From positions 496,001 to 560,000 of the forward strand of contig CAURZK010000002.1 in assembly GCA_963529855.1 (NCBI GenBank): a stretch of 64,000 nucleotides of DNA, written 5' to 3'. The notes beneath the pieces were generated by a model. The model searched no databases, was not told where the DNA came from, and was given only the letters and a program-made list of their open reading frames with translations. Positions within the stretch are counted from its first letter, which is position 1, and each line of letters starts with the position of its first letter. The position numbers and the translations under genes are program-made. Below, one piece after another: positions 7,384 to 16,165 of this stretch. The stretch is from 34-65-8 sp963529855 (GTDB taxonomy: Bacteria > Pseudomonadota > Alphaproteobacteria > Sphingomonadales > Sphingomonadaceae).

Positions 7384-10040
7384 GCCGGCACGCTGGCGAG
7401 CGCCCTGCGCACCGCGTCGATCGCCGCGTCTGCCTTGCTGCCGTCCGGGCCGCCGCCCTGCGCCATGTCGGGCCGGCCGCCGCCGCCCTTGCCGCCCAGG
7501 GTTTCGACCCCGGCACGAACCAGATCCACTGCGCTGAACCGCGCAGTGAGGTCATCGGTCACGGCGACGGCAAATGCGCCCTTGCCTTCGTTGACTGCGC
7601 AGATCGCAGCAACGCCGGAGCCAAGCCGTTTCTTCGCCTCATCGAGCAGCGGGCGCAATTCGCGCGCATCGAGCCCGTCGATGACCTGGCCGGAGAAGGC
7701 GATCCCGCCCACGTCCTCGTCAGCAGGTCCGCTTGCCGCGCTTCCCCCGCCGAGCGCCAGCTGCTTCTTCGCCTCGGCCAGTTCGCGTTCGAGGCGGCGG
7801 CGTTCCTCGACCAGAGCCGCAACGCGCGCTTCGACTTCGTCAGGCGATGCCTTGATCGTGCCGGCGACCGCTTTGAGCGCTTCCTCTCGCCCGACCAGCC
7901 ACTGACGCGCAGCTTCGCCCGTCAACGCTTCGATCCGACGCACACCCGAGCTGACCGCACTTTCCGAAATGATGCGGAACAGCCCGATGTCGCCGGTCGC
8001 GCGAACGTGCGTGCCGCCACACAGCTCGACTGAATAATTGCGCTTGTCCTGGCCAGCACGGCCCATCGACAACACGCGCACCTCTTCACCGTATTTCTCG
8101 CCGAACAGCGCCAGTGCGCCGGCAGCCACGGCATCATCCGGGCTCATCAGGCGGGTTCCGACCGTTTCGTTGGCGCGGATTTCGGCATTCACCTCGGCCT
8201 CGACCGCGGCGATGTCTTCAGCGGTCAGCGGCTTGAGATGCGAGAAATCGAACCGCAGCTTGTCGTCTGCAACCAGCGAACCCTTTTGCGTCACGTGACC
8301 ACCCAGACGGTTGCGCAGAGCGGCATGGACGAGGTGGGTCGCCGAATGGTTCGCGCGAATGCGATCGCGCCGATCGGCATCGACGGTGAGGTGCACCGCA
8401 TCGCCAACCGCGACCGACCCGGCCTCGATCCGCCCGTGGTGGGCATGAAGTCGGCCGAGCGGCTTGCCGGTGTCGGTGACCATGATCCGCAGCCCCTCCG
8501 CTGTGGAGATCACGCCAGCATCGCCCGACTGCCCGCCGCTTTCGCCATAGAACGGCGTCTGGTTCGTCAGCACTGTAATTTCGTCACCGGCGCTGGCGCT
8601 CTGGACTTCGGAGCCGCCCTTCACGATCGCGACCACGCGGCCTTCGCCCTCTGTCGCGGCATAGCCGGTGAATTCGGTCGCACCTTCGCGTTCCGCGATG
8701 TCGAACCACAGTTCGCCATCGGCAGCCTCGCCAGAACCCTTCCAGGCGGCGCGTGCAGCGGCCTTCTGCCGGGCCATCGCTTGGTCGAACCCGGCGCGAT
8801 CAACGCCGATGCCCCGCGCGCGCAGGGCGTCTTCGGTAAGATCGTAAGGGAAGCCGTAGGTATCGTAGAGCTTGAAGGCGGTCTCTCCGTCGAGTTCGCC
8901 CCCCTCGCCCATCGTGCCGGTGGCTTCGTCGAGCAGCCTGAGGCCCTTGTCCAGGGTGCGGCGGAACTGCGTTTCCTCGCGTTCGAGCACTTCCTCGATC
9001 AGCGCCTGCCCGCGCTGCAATTCTGGGTAAGCCTGCCCCATTTCGGCAACCAGCGCAGGCACCAGACGGTGCATCAGCGGGTCCTTCGCGCCGAGCAGGT
9101 GCGCGTGGCGCATGGCGCGGCGCATGATCCGGCGCAGCACGTAGCCACGCCCTTCATTGGAGGGCAGCACGCCATCTGCCATCAGGAAACTGGTCGACCG
9201 CAGGTGATCGGCAATCACCCGGTGACTGGCACGATGGTCGCCATGGGCCGGCATCCCGGTCAGGCTCTCGCTTGCAGCGATCAGCGCCTTGAACGTGTCG
9301 ATATCGTAGTTGTCGTGAACGCCCTGCATCACGGCGGCGACGCGTTCGAGACCCATGCCGGTATCGATGCTGGGGCGCGGCAGAGAGGTGCGGGTCCCGT
9401 CCGCCGCCTGCTCGAACTGCATGAATACGAGGTTCCAGATTTCGATGAAGCGGTCGCCATCCTCGTCCGGACTGCCGGGAGGGCCGCCCGGGATGTGGTC
9501 GCCGTGATCGTAGAAAATCTCGCTGCACGGGCCGCAAGGACCGGTATCGCCCATCGACCAGAAATTGTCGCTGGTAGCGATGCGGATGATGCGTTCTTCG
9601 GGCAGCCCGGCGATCTTGCGCCACAGATCGAATGCCTCGTCATCGGTGTGGTAAACGGTGGCGGTCAGCTTTTCAGCGGGCAAGCCCCATTCCCGGGTCA
9701 ACAGGGTCCAGGCGTGTTCGATCGCCTGATCCTTGAAATAATCGCCGAACGAGAAGTTGCCGAGCATCTCGAAAAACGTATGATGGCGCGCGGTGTAACC
9801 GACGTTGTCGAGATCGTTGTGTTTCCCGCCTGCACGCACGCACTTCTGGCTGCTGGTCGCGGTCGGCGCGACCGCCGTTTCCAGGCCGGTGAACATGTTC
9901 TTGAACGGCACCATGCCAGCGTTGACGAACATAAGCGTCGGGTCGTTGTACGGGACCAGCGGCGCGCTGGGCACGACCGCGTGCCCGGCGCTGCCGAAAT
10001 AGTCGAGGAAACTGCGGCGGAGATCGTTGGTCGACGTCAT
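7380..10040 (-). CDS. alaS: Alanyl-tRNA synthetase
   Basis: 886 residues, a normal length for AlaRS. Order: class II catalytic core from the N-terminus (LRRSFLDYFGSAGHAVVPSA; FVNAGMVPFK; GPCGPCSEIFYDHG), then the tRNA-recognition and editing domain with the zinc-site motifs HSATHLVHAAL and CGGTHV, then a C-terminal oligomerisation/tRNA-elbow region with a charged coiled coil (LVEERRRLERELAEAKKQL) and a glycine-rich end (GGKGGGGRPDMAQGGG). It charges tRNA-Ala and edits misacylated Ser/Gly. Start ATG 10040. Convergent with the antiporter gene by a four-base overlap. Confidence 0.98.
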   Translation of the reverse strand: MTSTNDLRRSFLDYFGSAGHAVVPSAPLVPYNDPTLMFVNAGMVPFKNMFTGLETAVAPTATSSQKCVRAGGKHNDLDNVGYTARHHTFFEMLGNFSFGDYFKDQAIEHAWTLLTREWGLPAEKLTATVYHTDDEAFDLWRKIAGLPEERIIRIATSDNFWSMGDTGPCGPCSEIFYDHGDHIPGGPPGSPDEDGDRFIEIWNLVFMQFEQAADGTRTSLPRPSIDTGMGLERVAAVMQGVHDNYDIDTFKALIAASESLTGMPAHGDHRASHRVIADHLRSTSFLMADGVLPSNEGRGYVLRRIMRRAMRHAHLLGAKDPLMHRLVPALVAEMGQAYPELQRGQALIEEVLEREETQFRRTLDKGLRLLDEATGTMGEGGELDGETAFKLYDTYGFPYDLTEDALRARGIGVDRAGFDQAMARQKAAARAAWKGSGEAADGELWFDIAEREGATEFTGYAATEGEGRVVAIVKGGSEVQSASAGDEITVLTNQTPFYGESGGQSGDAGVISTAEGLRIMVTDTGKPLGRLHAHHGRIEAGSVAVGDAVHLTVDADRRDRIRANHSATHLVHAALRNRLGGHVTQKGSLVADDKLRFDFSHLKPLTAEDIAAVEAEVNAEIRANETVGTRLMSPDDAVAAGALALFGEKYGEEVRVLSMGRAGQDKRNYSVELCGGTHVRATGDIGLFRIISESAVSSGVRRIEALTGEAARQWLVGREEALKAVAGTIKASPDEVEARVAALVEERRRLERELAEAKKQLALGGGSAASGPADEDVGGIAFSGQVIDGLDARELRPLLDEAKKRLGSGVAAICAVNEGKGAFAVAVTDDLTARFSAVDLVRAGVETLGGKGGGGRPDMAQGGGPDGSKADAAIDAVRRALASVPA

Positions 10041-10111
10041 TGGCGCGAATTAGGCACTGCGCGCGCGTGCGACAAGCGGATTAACTCGTGCGCTCAATGG
10101 CGCGGCGCGGA

Positions 10112-10942
10112 TCATGGCCTGGCGCGTGCGGTCACGATCCACGCGCCAGCGCGCATCGCGATCATGCCGTGCTCGTTCTGCGCCGCCAGAAGTTCGCGCA
10201 GCCGGGTGACGAATGTAGCCCGTTCAGGCTCGGGAAGGTCGCGGGCAGCACGCGCCGCAGGGCCAATGGCCAGCAGATACGACAAGGCATCTTCGACCGC
10301 GTTCTCGCCCATGCCGAGGACAAACGCGAAATCGGCAGCCTCACAGTGGATATCCGCCCAGCCCGCCTGCCGCAGGATGTTTTCGACGTGACCCGAATCG
10401 GCAAATGCAAATGGTCCGGGGCCATCGGACGCTGCCGGCGCGATTACCCCCGCGCCGGGCAACAGCGAGGTCGGGCGCGTGGCCCAGGGGTTGTCGGCAG
10501 GCTTGCGAAAGCACGAGAACACCAGTCTGGCGGACGGCGCAGCGAGTGAACCGAGATGGGCGAAAGCGGCAACCGGGTCGTCGAAAAACATGACGCCGTG
10601 GCGCGAAACGATCAGATCCGGCGCGAATGCCGCGTCGCGCCACCGGGCAGCGTCGGCACATTGGAACTGGACATTGGACAGATGGGCGCCGCGCGTCTTC
10701 GCCACTTCAACCAGTTCCGCACTGACGTCGATCCCGACAAGCTGCGCACCGGCATGTCCGCGCGCGAGCGCCAGCGACAGTTCCCCCGCGCCGCAACCGA
10801 CGTCCAGCGCGCGTCGGAAGCCCAGCGCACTGGCGCGGCCCAGCAGAATTTCGGTGAGGCCGGTAAAACTGCGGTCGGTCCTGCGCCATTCGGTGGCCCA
10901 GGTCTGGCCAACGCGGCCTTGCCATTCGGTCTTGTCGGTCAA
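10112..10942 (-). CDS. Class I SAM-dependent methyltransferase
   Basis: 276 residues. The Rossmann SAM-binding motif I is clear (RALDVGCGAGELSLALARG, about residues 43-61), followed by an acidic residue after strand 2 (LVGIDVS) and motif DAARW. The SRHGVMFFDDPVAAFAHLG segment resembles UbiE/Coq5-like and generic methyltransferase-11 proteins. Substrate is unknown. The start is TTG at 10942 with GGAG seven bases upstream. It lies 71 bases upstream of alaS on the same strand and may share its transcript. Confidence 0.85.
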   Translation of the reverse strand: MTDKTEWQGRVGQTWATEWRRTDRSFTGLTEILLGRASALGFRRALDVGCGAGELSLALARGHAGAQLVGIDVSAELVEVAKTRGAHLSNVQFQCADAARWRDAAFAPDLIVSRHGVMFFDDPVAAFAHLGSLAAPSARLVFSCFRKPADNPWATRPTSLLPGAGVIAPAASDGPGPFAFADSGHVENILRQAGWADIHCEAADFAFVLGMGENAVEDALSYLLAIGPAARAARDLPEPERATFVTRLRELLAAQNEHGMIAMRAGAWIVTARARP

Positions 10943-11090
10943 GAAACGCTCCGTTCCGGTGGCGACCCAGAGGAAAGCCCGGGCGCTATGCGACGGCGCT
11001 TACCTTTTAACAAGTGTGAAGCTCTGCCCCATGCAAGATTGAAAATTGGCGATATTCCCGCACTGGGTTGCCGGGAAGGCGAACCGCCAA

Positions 11091-11138
11091 AAGAAAGGCC
11101 GGCGCAAGAGCGGATAACTCCACTCCGGCGCCGGCCTT
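11091..11138 (-). terminator. Rho-independent terminator of recA
   Basis: Perfect 11-bp stem AAGGCCGGCGC (11095-11105) with its complement at 11128-11138; on the minus strand it is followed by TTTCTTTT. It lies 44 bases past the recA stop. The rest of 10943-11181 holds the presumed promoter region of the methyltransferase gene, with no other gene seen. Confidence 0.85.
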
Positions 11139-11181
11139 CCGTTTTCCCGGGCACCAGACGTGCCCGCTTGAGGAAATCGGA

Positions 11182-12243
11182 TCAGTCCTCCGCGTCAGGA
11201 CCGGTCATCATTTCCTCGGCGACGGCATCGGTTCGGCCGCGAATGGCAGCTTCCAGCCTGTCGCAAACTTCAGGATGATCCTTCAGGTACTGCTTGGCGT
11301 TCTCGCGCCCCTGCCCGATCCGGATCGAATCGTAGGAGAACCAGCTGCCCGACTTCTCGACGACGCCGGCCTTGACCCCGAGATCGAGAATCTCGCCGAT
11401 CTTGGAAATGCCTTCACCGTACATGATGTCGAATTCGACCTGCTTGAACGGCGGCGCCACCTTGTTCTTGACCACCTTCACACGGGTCGCGTTGCCCACG
11501 ATGTCGTCCCGGTCCTTGATCTGGCCGGTGCGGCGAATGTCGAGACGGACGCTGGCATAGAACTTGAGCGCGTTACCACCGGTCGTGGTTTCGGGATTGC
11601 CGTACATGACGCCGATCTTCATCCGCAGCTGGTTGATGAAGATGACCATCGTTTTCGATCGGCTGATCGAGCCGGTCAACTTGCGCAGCGATTGCGACAT
11701 CAGGCGCGCCTGGAGACCGACGTGGCTATCGCCCATCTCACCTTCGATCTCGGCACGGGGCACCAGCGCGGCCACCGAGTCGACCACCAGCACGTCAATC
11801 GCGTTTGAACGCACCAGCGTGTCGGTGATCTCGAGCGCCTGCTCGCCCGTGTCAGGCTGCGAGACAATCAACTCGTCGATATCGACGCCCAGTTTCTTGG
11901 CATAGACCGGGTCGAGAGCATGTTCTGCATCGACGAACGCAGCTGTGCCGCCGTTCTTCTGCGCTTCGGCAATGACGTGCAAGGCCAGCGTCGTCTTGCC
12001 CGAGCTTTCGGGGCCATAGACCTCGATTACCCGGCCCTTGGGCAGACCACCCACGCCCAGCGCGATGTCGAGCCCGAGACTGCCGGTCGAAATCGCTTCG
12101 ACCTGCATCGTTTCCTTCTGGCCCAGCTTCATCGCCGAACCCTTACCGAATGCGCGGTCGATCTGCGCCAGCGCTGCATCGAGCGCCTTCTGACGATCTG
12201 CGTTCACTTCCCTACCTTCTACCAGCTTGAGTTCCGCAGCCAT
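11182..12243 (-). CDS. recA: Recombinase RecA
   Basis: 353 residues, normal for RecA. Walker A GPESSGKT at residues 77-84; QPDTGEQALEI, VVDSVAALVPRAEIEGEMGD (Walker B and L1 region) and FINQLRMKIGVMYGNPETTTGGNALKFYAS (L2 region, given here only as landmark) are all intact. It forms filaments on single-stranded DNA for recombination and triggers LexA self-cleavage. Acidic C-terminus (MMTGPDAED) is retained. An SOS site lies 78 bases upstream, consistent with DNA-damage induction, and a strong terminator follows. Confidence 0.98.
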   Translation of the reverse strand: MAAELKLVEGREVNADRQKALDAALAQIDRAFGKGSAMKLGQKETMQVEAISTGSLGLDIALGVGGLPKGRVIEVYGPESSGKTTLALHVIAEAQKNGGTAAFVDAEHALDPVYAKKLGVDIDELIVSQPDTGEQALEITDTLVRSNAIDVLVVDSVAALVPRAEIEGEMGDSHVGLQARLMSQSLRKLTGSISRSKTMVIFINQLRMKIGVMYGNPETTTGGNALKFYASVRLDIRRTGQIKDRDDIVGNATRVKVVKNKVAPPFKQVEFDIMYGEGISKIGEILDLGVKAGVVEKSGSWFSYDSIRIGQGRENAKQYLKDHPEVCDRLEAAIRGRTDAVAEEMMTGPDAED

Positions 12244-12309
12244 CGCACGACCTCCATCGGTTGCCTAGGGGTCCTGCCCCGTTATCGACTGACACCCCAT
12301 GTATCGGGT

Positions 12310-12335
12310 TTGTTCTGGCAGAACAAGAGTGGAAC
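12310..12335. promoter_or_regulatory. LexA (SOS) site upstream of recA
   Basis: GAAC (12321-12324), seven bases, GAAC (12332-12335) is the direct-repeat LexA box of alphaproteobacteria. The first GAAC is also the right arm of a palindrome TTGTTCT-GGC-AGAACAA (12310-12326). Position 67-93 bases before the recA ATG suits promoter control. Nothing else is identified between this site and the recA start. Confidence 0.85.
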
Positions 12336-12432
12336 GAAAGTTTTTTCGCGGGCAGCACCACGCCTGCCCTGGTCAATCACGATTGTTGGGTCAGCATCCC
12401 GGCGTCGAGCGCTCGATGATCGGCTCAAACGC

Positions 12433-12464
12433 ACAAGGCCGCCCCCTTGCGGAGACGGCCTTGT
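12433..12464 (-). terminator. Possible terminator of tRNA-Arg
   Basis: ACAAGGCCG (12433-12441) and CGGCCTTGT (12456-12464) are perfectly complementary with an inner CCGC/GCGG. It sits just past the 3' end of the tRNA on the minus strand. The downstream T run is weak (GCGTTTG), so termination strength is doubtful. Confidence 0.55.
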
Positions 12465-12469
12465 ATGTT

Positions 12470-12546
12470 TGGCGCGCCCGGAACGATTCGAACGTCCGAC
12501 CCCCAGATTCGTAGTCTGGTGCTCTATCCAGCTGAGCTACGGGCGC
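12470..12546 (-). tRNA. tRNA-Arg(ACG)
   Basis: Read on the minus strand: acceptor GCGCCCG pairs with CGGGCGC, D arm GCTC/GAGC, anticodon stem CCAGA/TCTGG with loop CTACGAA giving anticodon ACG (A34 expected to be edited to inosine), T loop TTCGAAT, discriminator G and encoded CCA at 12470-12472. 77 nt. Confidence 0.97.
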
Positions 12547-12591
12547 GCTTGGAGGGCGCCACATAGGGGCGACCCGCACGGCTGGCAAGCC

Positions 12592-13014
12592 CTATCGTAC
12601 AGGTATTTCGAAACACCGGGTTACCAGCATCCGGTCGAGCGGCGGCAGCGCCAGATTTCCCAATTCAGATACCGGAAACCAGCCGATTTGGCCCCCCTCC
12701 AAAGCCGCAGGCTCTCCTGTCCAGGTCACACATGTGTAAAGGAGGATGACGATTTCGCGGCCCTGCCCGTCGTGTGCCCCATGGGCGAACCCGGCGGGCA
12801 CCAGCGCGTTCACGTCGATCTTGATGCCGAGCTCTTCTGCAATCTCGCGATGCAGCGCAAGTGTCGGAAATTCGCCAGTTTCCACTTTGCCGCCCGGGAA
12901 TTCCCAGAGCCCGCCATGATGCTTGCCCGGTGGCCGGCGATGCATCAGCCAGTGCCCGTCTCCGCGCTGGAGCGCTGCGGCAACCACTGTGATCCATGTC
13001 GGATTTTCTGTCAT
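12592..13014 (-). CDS. mutT: MutT-like Nudix (deoxy)nucleoside triphosphate hydrolase
   Basis: 140 residues from ATG 13014. The Nudix box runs at residues 42-64 (GKVETGE then LHREIAEELGI) with all conserved E and R residues. The flanking MHRRPPGKHHGGLWEFPGG is typical of MutT/8-oxo-dGTP diphosphatases that cleanse the nucleotide pool. An upstream in-frame ATG at 13029 would add five residues; GGAG nine bases before 13014 favours the shorter form. A thiamine-phosphate-synthase half found in some MutT fusions is absent. It stands 45 bases upstream of tRNA-Arg on the same strand. Confidence 0.88.
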   Translation of the reverse strand: MTENPTWITVVAAALQRGDGHWLMHRRPPGKHHGGLWEFPGGKVETGEFPTLALHREIAEELGIKIDVNALVPAGFAHGAHDGQGREIVILLYTCVTWTGEPAALEGGQIGWFPVSELGNLALPPLDRMLVTRCFEIPVR

Positions 13015-13091
13015 CCAGCCGCGCTCCATTTATCTTTTCTTAAGCCGCCGCGCCGACAAGTGGCAGCGTCGGCACGTTTCGAGGGGCGGCG

Positions 13092-13274
13092 ATGGAACTC
13101 AAGACCATCATACAGCGGATCGGACGCGACACGTCCGGGGGCACCGCGATCGAATACGGGCTGATCGTCTCGTTGGTAGTGATCGCCTGCATGGGCGCGT
13201 TCGAATCCGTGGCTAACGAAAATACGGGACTGTGGGCCACGGTCAGCAACAAGACGTCGGAAGCAATGGACTGA
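13092..13274 (+). CDS. Flp/Fap-type IVb pilin (first copy)
   Basis: 60 residues. A short basic leader is followed by GG/TAIEYGLI (residues 16-25), the prepilin cleavage region with the E-Y pair of Flp pilins, and one hydrophobic stretch. These are subunits of Tad-secreted adhesive pili, cleaved by a TadV-type peptidase. No tad/cpa machinery lies in the window. It shares the core motif with the next gene but differs strongly after it (polar NENTGLWATVSNKTSEAMD), so it may be a minor or specialised pilin. Confidence 0.85.
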   Translation: MELKTIIQRIGRDTSGGTAIEYGLIVSLVVIACMGAFESVANENTGLWATVSNKTSEAMD

Positions 13275-13388
13275 GGCGGCAGGTCGCCATTGTTAGCGAT
13301 TTTTCAATGCCTCGAAAATAGCACTGCAAATACTCGATCCAAGTTTCGGAGCGAGCTCGGGTAGCGAAGACCAACCAGGAGACTGACC

Positions 13389-13559
13389 ATGAAGTTCATC
13401 AACAAGCTGCTCCGCGACGAGCAGGGCGCCACTGCCATTGAATACGGCCTGATTGCCGCGCTGATCGCAGTCGCTGCCATCACCGCGATGCAGGGTCTGG
13501 GCAACCAGCTCGGCAACACCTTCAACACCGTTTCCACCAAGATGGCTGAGAAGAAGTAA
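13389..13559 (+). CDS. Flp family type IVb pilin (second copy)
   Basis: 56 residues, canonical Flp: MKFINKLLRDEQG, then ATAIEYGLIAALIAVAAIT with predicted cleavage after G13, a single hydrophobic helix and a short polar end. AGGAGA precedes the ATG at a good distance (13377-13382). A strong terminator follows 23 bases after the stop. This is probably the major pilin of the pair. Confidence 0.9.
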   Translation: MKFINKLLRDEQGATAIEYGLIAALIAVAAITAMQGLGNQLGNTFNTVSTKMAEKK

Positions 13560-13582
13560 GCTTCTTACTCACTGATATGAAG

Positions 13583-13613
13583 AGAGCGGCGGGAGCAATC
13601 CCGCCGCTCTTTT
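13583..13613 (+). terminator. Rho-independent terminator after the Flp pilin
   Basis: 11-bp perfect stem AGAGCGGCGGG (13583-13593) and CCCGCCGCTCT (13600-13610) with a six-base loop and a TCTTTT tail. The stop of the converging M48 gene is 25 bases further on. Confidence 0.93.
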
Positions 13614-13637
13614 CGTATGCGCGGTGGCGGTGCGGGC

Positions 13638-15104
13638 TCAGCTCCCCCGAACGACGATCTTTACCTTCTGGCCGGCTCGCAGAGTATCGCCCGAGCCGAG
13701 CCCGTTCAGCACGCGGAACCGCGCTTCCTGCCCATTTGTGAATGCCATGCGTCTGGCGAGCGACGCGACCGTGTCACCGCTGCGCACAGTCACCACGTCG
13801 ATCACGCGGGGGACCACTGCCGACGCCTCGTTGACGGTGATCCGGCGCATCGAATTGAACATCGGCGTGAAAACGCCGGCCTGCCCGGCGGAGCTTATCG
13901 TGGTGAAGTGATAGGCGCGGTTGTTCGCGAACTCATACGCGAACACCACCACGTCGACCGTTCCGTTGCCGCTGTTGACCCGGGCCTGACCGTAAGCGGC
14001 CGGGATGCCGTTCACGGTCGTACGCTGGATCGAGCTGGGCGCGAGCGCCTGCTGATTGCCGCCCAGTTCCCGGAACACCGTGCGGATATAGCTGTCGATG
14101 TCACCGCTGTATGGCGAAGTGGTGAGCTGTGCCCGCCCGCTCTGCCCGTTGATCGTGACGGCGCGGGTACCGTTGACCATATAGAAGCCCTGCGGCGCGC
14201 TGAACGACAGGCGCAGGTCGGGGTGGATGAAGGTGTTGCCTTCAATGACGCCCTGCGCTGGATCATCGCCATAAGTGATTCCGTCGATCCGGGTAAGGAA
14301 TGTGTCGGCGTTCGTGACACCGGTTCCGCCCGCGGCCTTCTGGAGCGCGGTTTGCACGCGGCTGGCCGGATCAGGGTGGGTGGAGGCCCATTCCGGCATA
14401 CGCGCATCGCGCCCCTGAAGCTGCGCATCCAGCGCATTCTGCGCGGCCAGGCTTTGCAGCACGGTGGCCATCGCCTTGGGATCGTAGCCGGCGCGGTTGA
14501 GATACTGGATGCCCAGTTCATCCGCCTGCAGTTCCTGCGTGCGCGAGAACCTGAGGGTCAGCAGCTGCGAACCCTGGAGCAGCCCCTGCGACACTTGCTG
14601 GCCGATGCCGCTGTTCCCCAGCAGGATGCCCGACAGGATCGCACCGGCTGCACCCAGCAGGGAATTGCGCTGCGCATTGGCCTGGCGCCGCTGCGAATGG
14701 CGGGCGGCAACGTGCGCGACCTCGTGACCAAGGACACCGGCGAGTTCCGCCTCGTTATTCATCAGCGCGACCAGCTGGCGGGTCGTGTAGACGTAGCCGC
14801 CCGGGATCGCGAAAGCATTGTTCACCGGGCTGTTGAGCAGCGACACGGTGAAGTCGGTACGTGCGTTGCCCAGACCAGACTGGACCGCAATGTTCTGCCC
14901 CACGCTTTGCACATAGGCGGCCTGCGGGCCGTCATAGGTGCCGCCGAACTCGGCAAGCAGCTGCGGATGGTATTGGGCGCCCTGCTGGGCTTCGCTCTGC
15001 GTGATCGGAGCCGAGGCATCGGGGATCGACCCGCCGGTGCAGCCCGTCAGGGCCAGCGCGATGGCGGCAGTCGAAGCAAGTGTAATGGATTTAACGTGGG
15101 GCAT
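13638..15104 (-). CDS. M48 family metalloprotease, lipoprotein, with LysM-like C-terminus
   Basis: 488 residues. Lipobox LALTGC puts the lipidated cysteine at C22, so it should be anchored in the inner or outer membrane facing the periplasm. The zinc motif is HEVAH (H127, E128, H131), with the third ligand in RTQELQADELG. This places it with BepA/YfgC-like M48 proteases, which check outer-membrane protein assembly. The last ~50 residues (RSGDTVASLARRM...LRAGQKVKI) look like a LysM peptidoglycan-binding motif instead of the TPR tail of BepA. ATG 15104 is chosen because AGGAGG stands nine bases before it; ATG 15113 abuts that site. Confidence 0.88.
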   Translation of the reverse strand: MPHVKSITLASTAAIALALTGCTGGSIPDASAPITQSEAQQGAQYHPQLLAEFGGTYDGPQAAYVQSVGQNIAVQSGLGNARTDFTVSLLNSPVNNAFAIPGGYVYTTRQLVALMNNEAELAGVLGHEVAHVAARHSQRRQANAQRNSLLGAAGAILSGILLGNSGIGQQVSQGLLQGSQLLTLRFSRTQELQADELGIQYLNRAGYDPKAMATVLQSLAAQNALDAQLQGRDARMPEWASTHPDPASRVQTALQKAAGGTGVTNADTFLTRIDGITYGDDPAQGVIEGNTFIHPDLRLSFSAPQGFYMVNGTRAVTINGQSGRAQLTTSPYSGDIDSYIRTVFRELGGNQQALAPSSIQRTTVNGIPAAYGQARVNSGNGTVDVVVFAYEFANNRAYHFTTISSAGQAGVFTPMFNSMRRITVNEASAVVPRVIDVVTVRSGDTVASLARRMAFTNGQEARFRVLNGLGSGDTLRAGQKVKIVVRGS

Positions 15105-15208
15105 GCGAACCATCCTCCTGTTGGATGCGCGACACCCACCCGCCGCATCCGTGGTCTATCGCGCTAGAACGACGACCGACGGAGGATGTTCCGGACCGGA
15201 ACCCGACT

Positions 15209-16156
15209 TTAGTTTGCGCCGATCCGCAGGAACCGATCCTCGCGCGCCCGGCGCAGTTCCTGCGGCGACTTGCCCGCAAGCTGGTCAAGTTCTTCCCCAA
15301 TCGCCTGCGCGAGGCTGCGCGCGGCGGCTACCGGATCCCGGTGCGCGCCGCCGATCGGCTCGGTGACGATGCGATCGATTACGCCGAGCTGCAGCAAGTG
15401 CTGTGCGGTGACCTTCATTGCCTCCGCGGCTTCCGGCGCTTTTTCTGCCGTGCGCCACAGGATGGAGGCGCAACCTTCGGGCGAGATCACCGAATAGACA
15501 GCATGTTCGAACATCAACACGCGTTCGGCGCTGGCAAGCGCTACCGCACCGCCCGATCCGCCCTCGCCAACGATCGTGGCAACCATCGGCACCGGCAACG
15601 CGAGACACGCCTCGGTCGATCTGGCAATCGCCTCGGCCTGGCCCCGCTCTTCCGCCTCGACGCCAGGAAAGGCGCCCGAGGTATCGACCAGGGTCACGAC
15701 CGGCAGGCCGAACCGGCCAGCCAGTTCCATCAGGCGGATGGCCTTGCGATACCCTTCGGGCTTGCCCATACCGAAATTGTGGCGCAGCCGGCTCTCGGTA
15801 TCGTGGCCTTTCTCGTGCCCGATCAGCACGACCTTGCGGCCGTCCAGCGTGGCGAGGCCACCAATGATCGCCTCATCCTCGCCATAGCAGCGGTCGCCGC
15901 CCAGCGGAACGAACTCATCGAAGGCATGGGCGACGAAGTCGCGGAAGTGCGGGCGCGCCGGATGCCGCGCAACCTGGGTCTTCTGCCACGGAGTGAGCGC
16001 GGCATACGTGCTGGCCAGCAAGTCGGCACTCTTGGTTTCGAGCCGCGCGATCTCTCCGGAAATGTCGACGTCGCCGCCTTCGGCAGCAGCGCGCAATTCG
16101 CCGATGCGGGTTTCGAGCTGGGCGACCGGCTTCTCGAATTCGAGGTAGGAAATCAT
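15209..16156 (-). CDS. accA: Acetyl-CoA carboxylase carboxyltransferase subunit alpha
   Basis: 315 residues, normal for AccA. It pairs with AccD to move CO2 from carboxybiotin to acetyl-CoA, the first committed step of fatty-acid synthesis. Recognisable stretches: LEFEKPVAQLETRIGELRA at the N-terminus, GGLATLDGRKVVLIGHEKG, the glycine-rich GEGGSGGAVAL and the SVISPEGCASILWR segment that contacts the substrate. Nine bases after xerD on the same strand, so the two are cotranscribed. accB, accC and accD are not in the window. Confidence 0.97.
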   Translation of the reverse strand: MISYLEFEKPVAQLETRIGELRAAAEGGDVDISGEIARLETKSADLLASTYAALTPWQKTQVARHPARPHFRDFVAHAFDEFVPLGGDRCYGEDEAIIGGLATLDGRKVVLIGHEKGHDTESRLRHNFGMGKPEGYRKAIRLMELAGRFGLPVVTLVDTSGAFPGVEAEERGQAEAIARSTEACLALPVPMVATIVGEGGSGGAVALASAERVLMFEHAVYSVISPEGCASILWRTAEKAPEAAEAMKVTAQHLLQLGVIDRIVTEPIGGAHRDPVAAARSLAQAIGEELDQLAGKSPQELRRAREDRFLRIGAN

Positions 16157-16165
16157 CGTGCTGCG

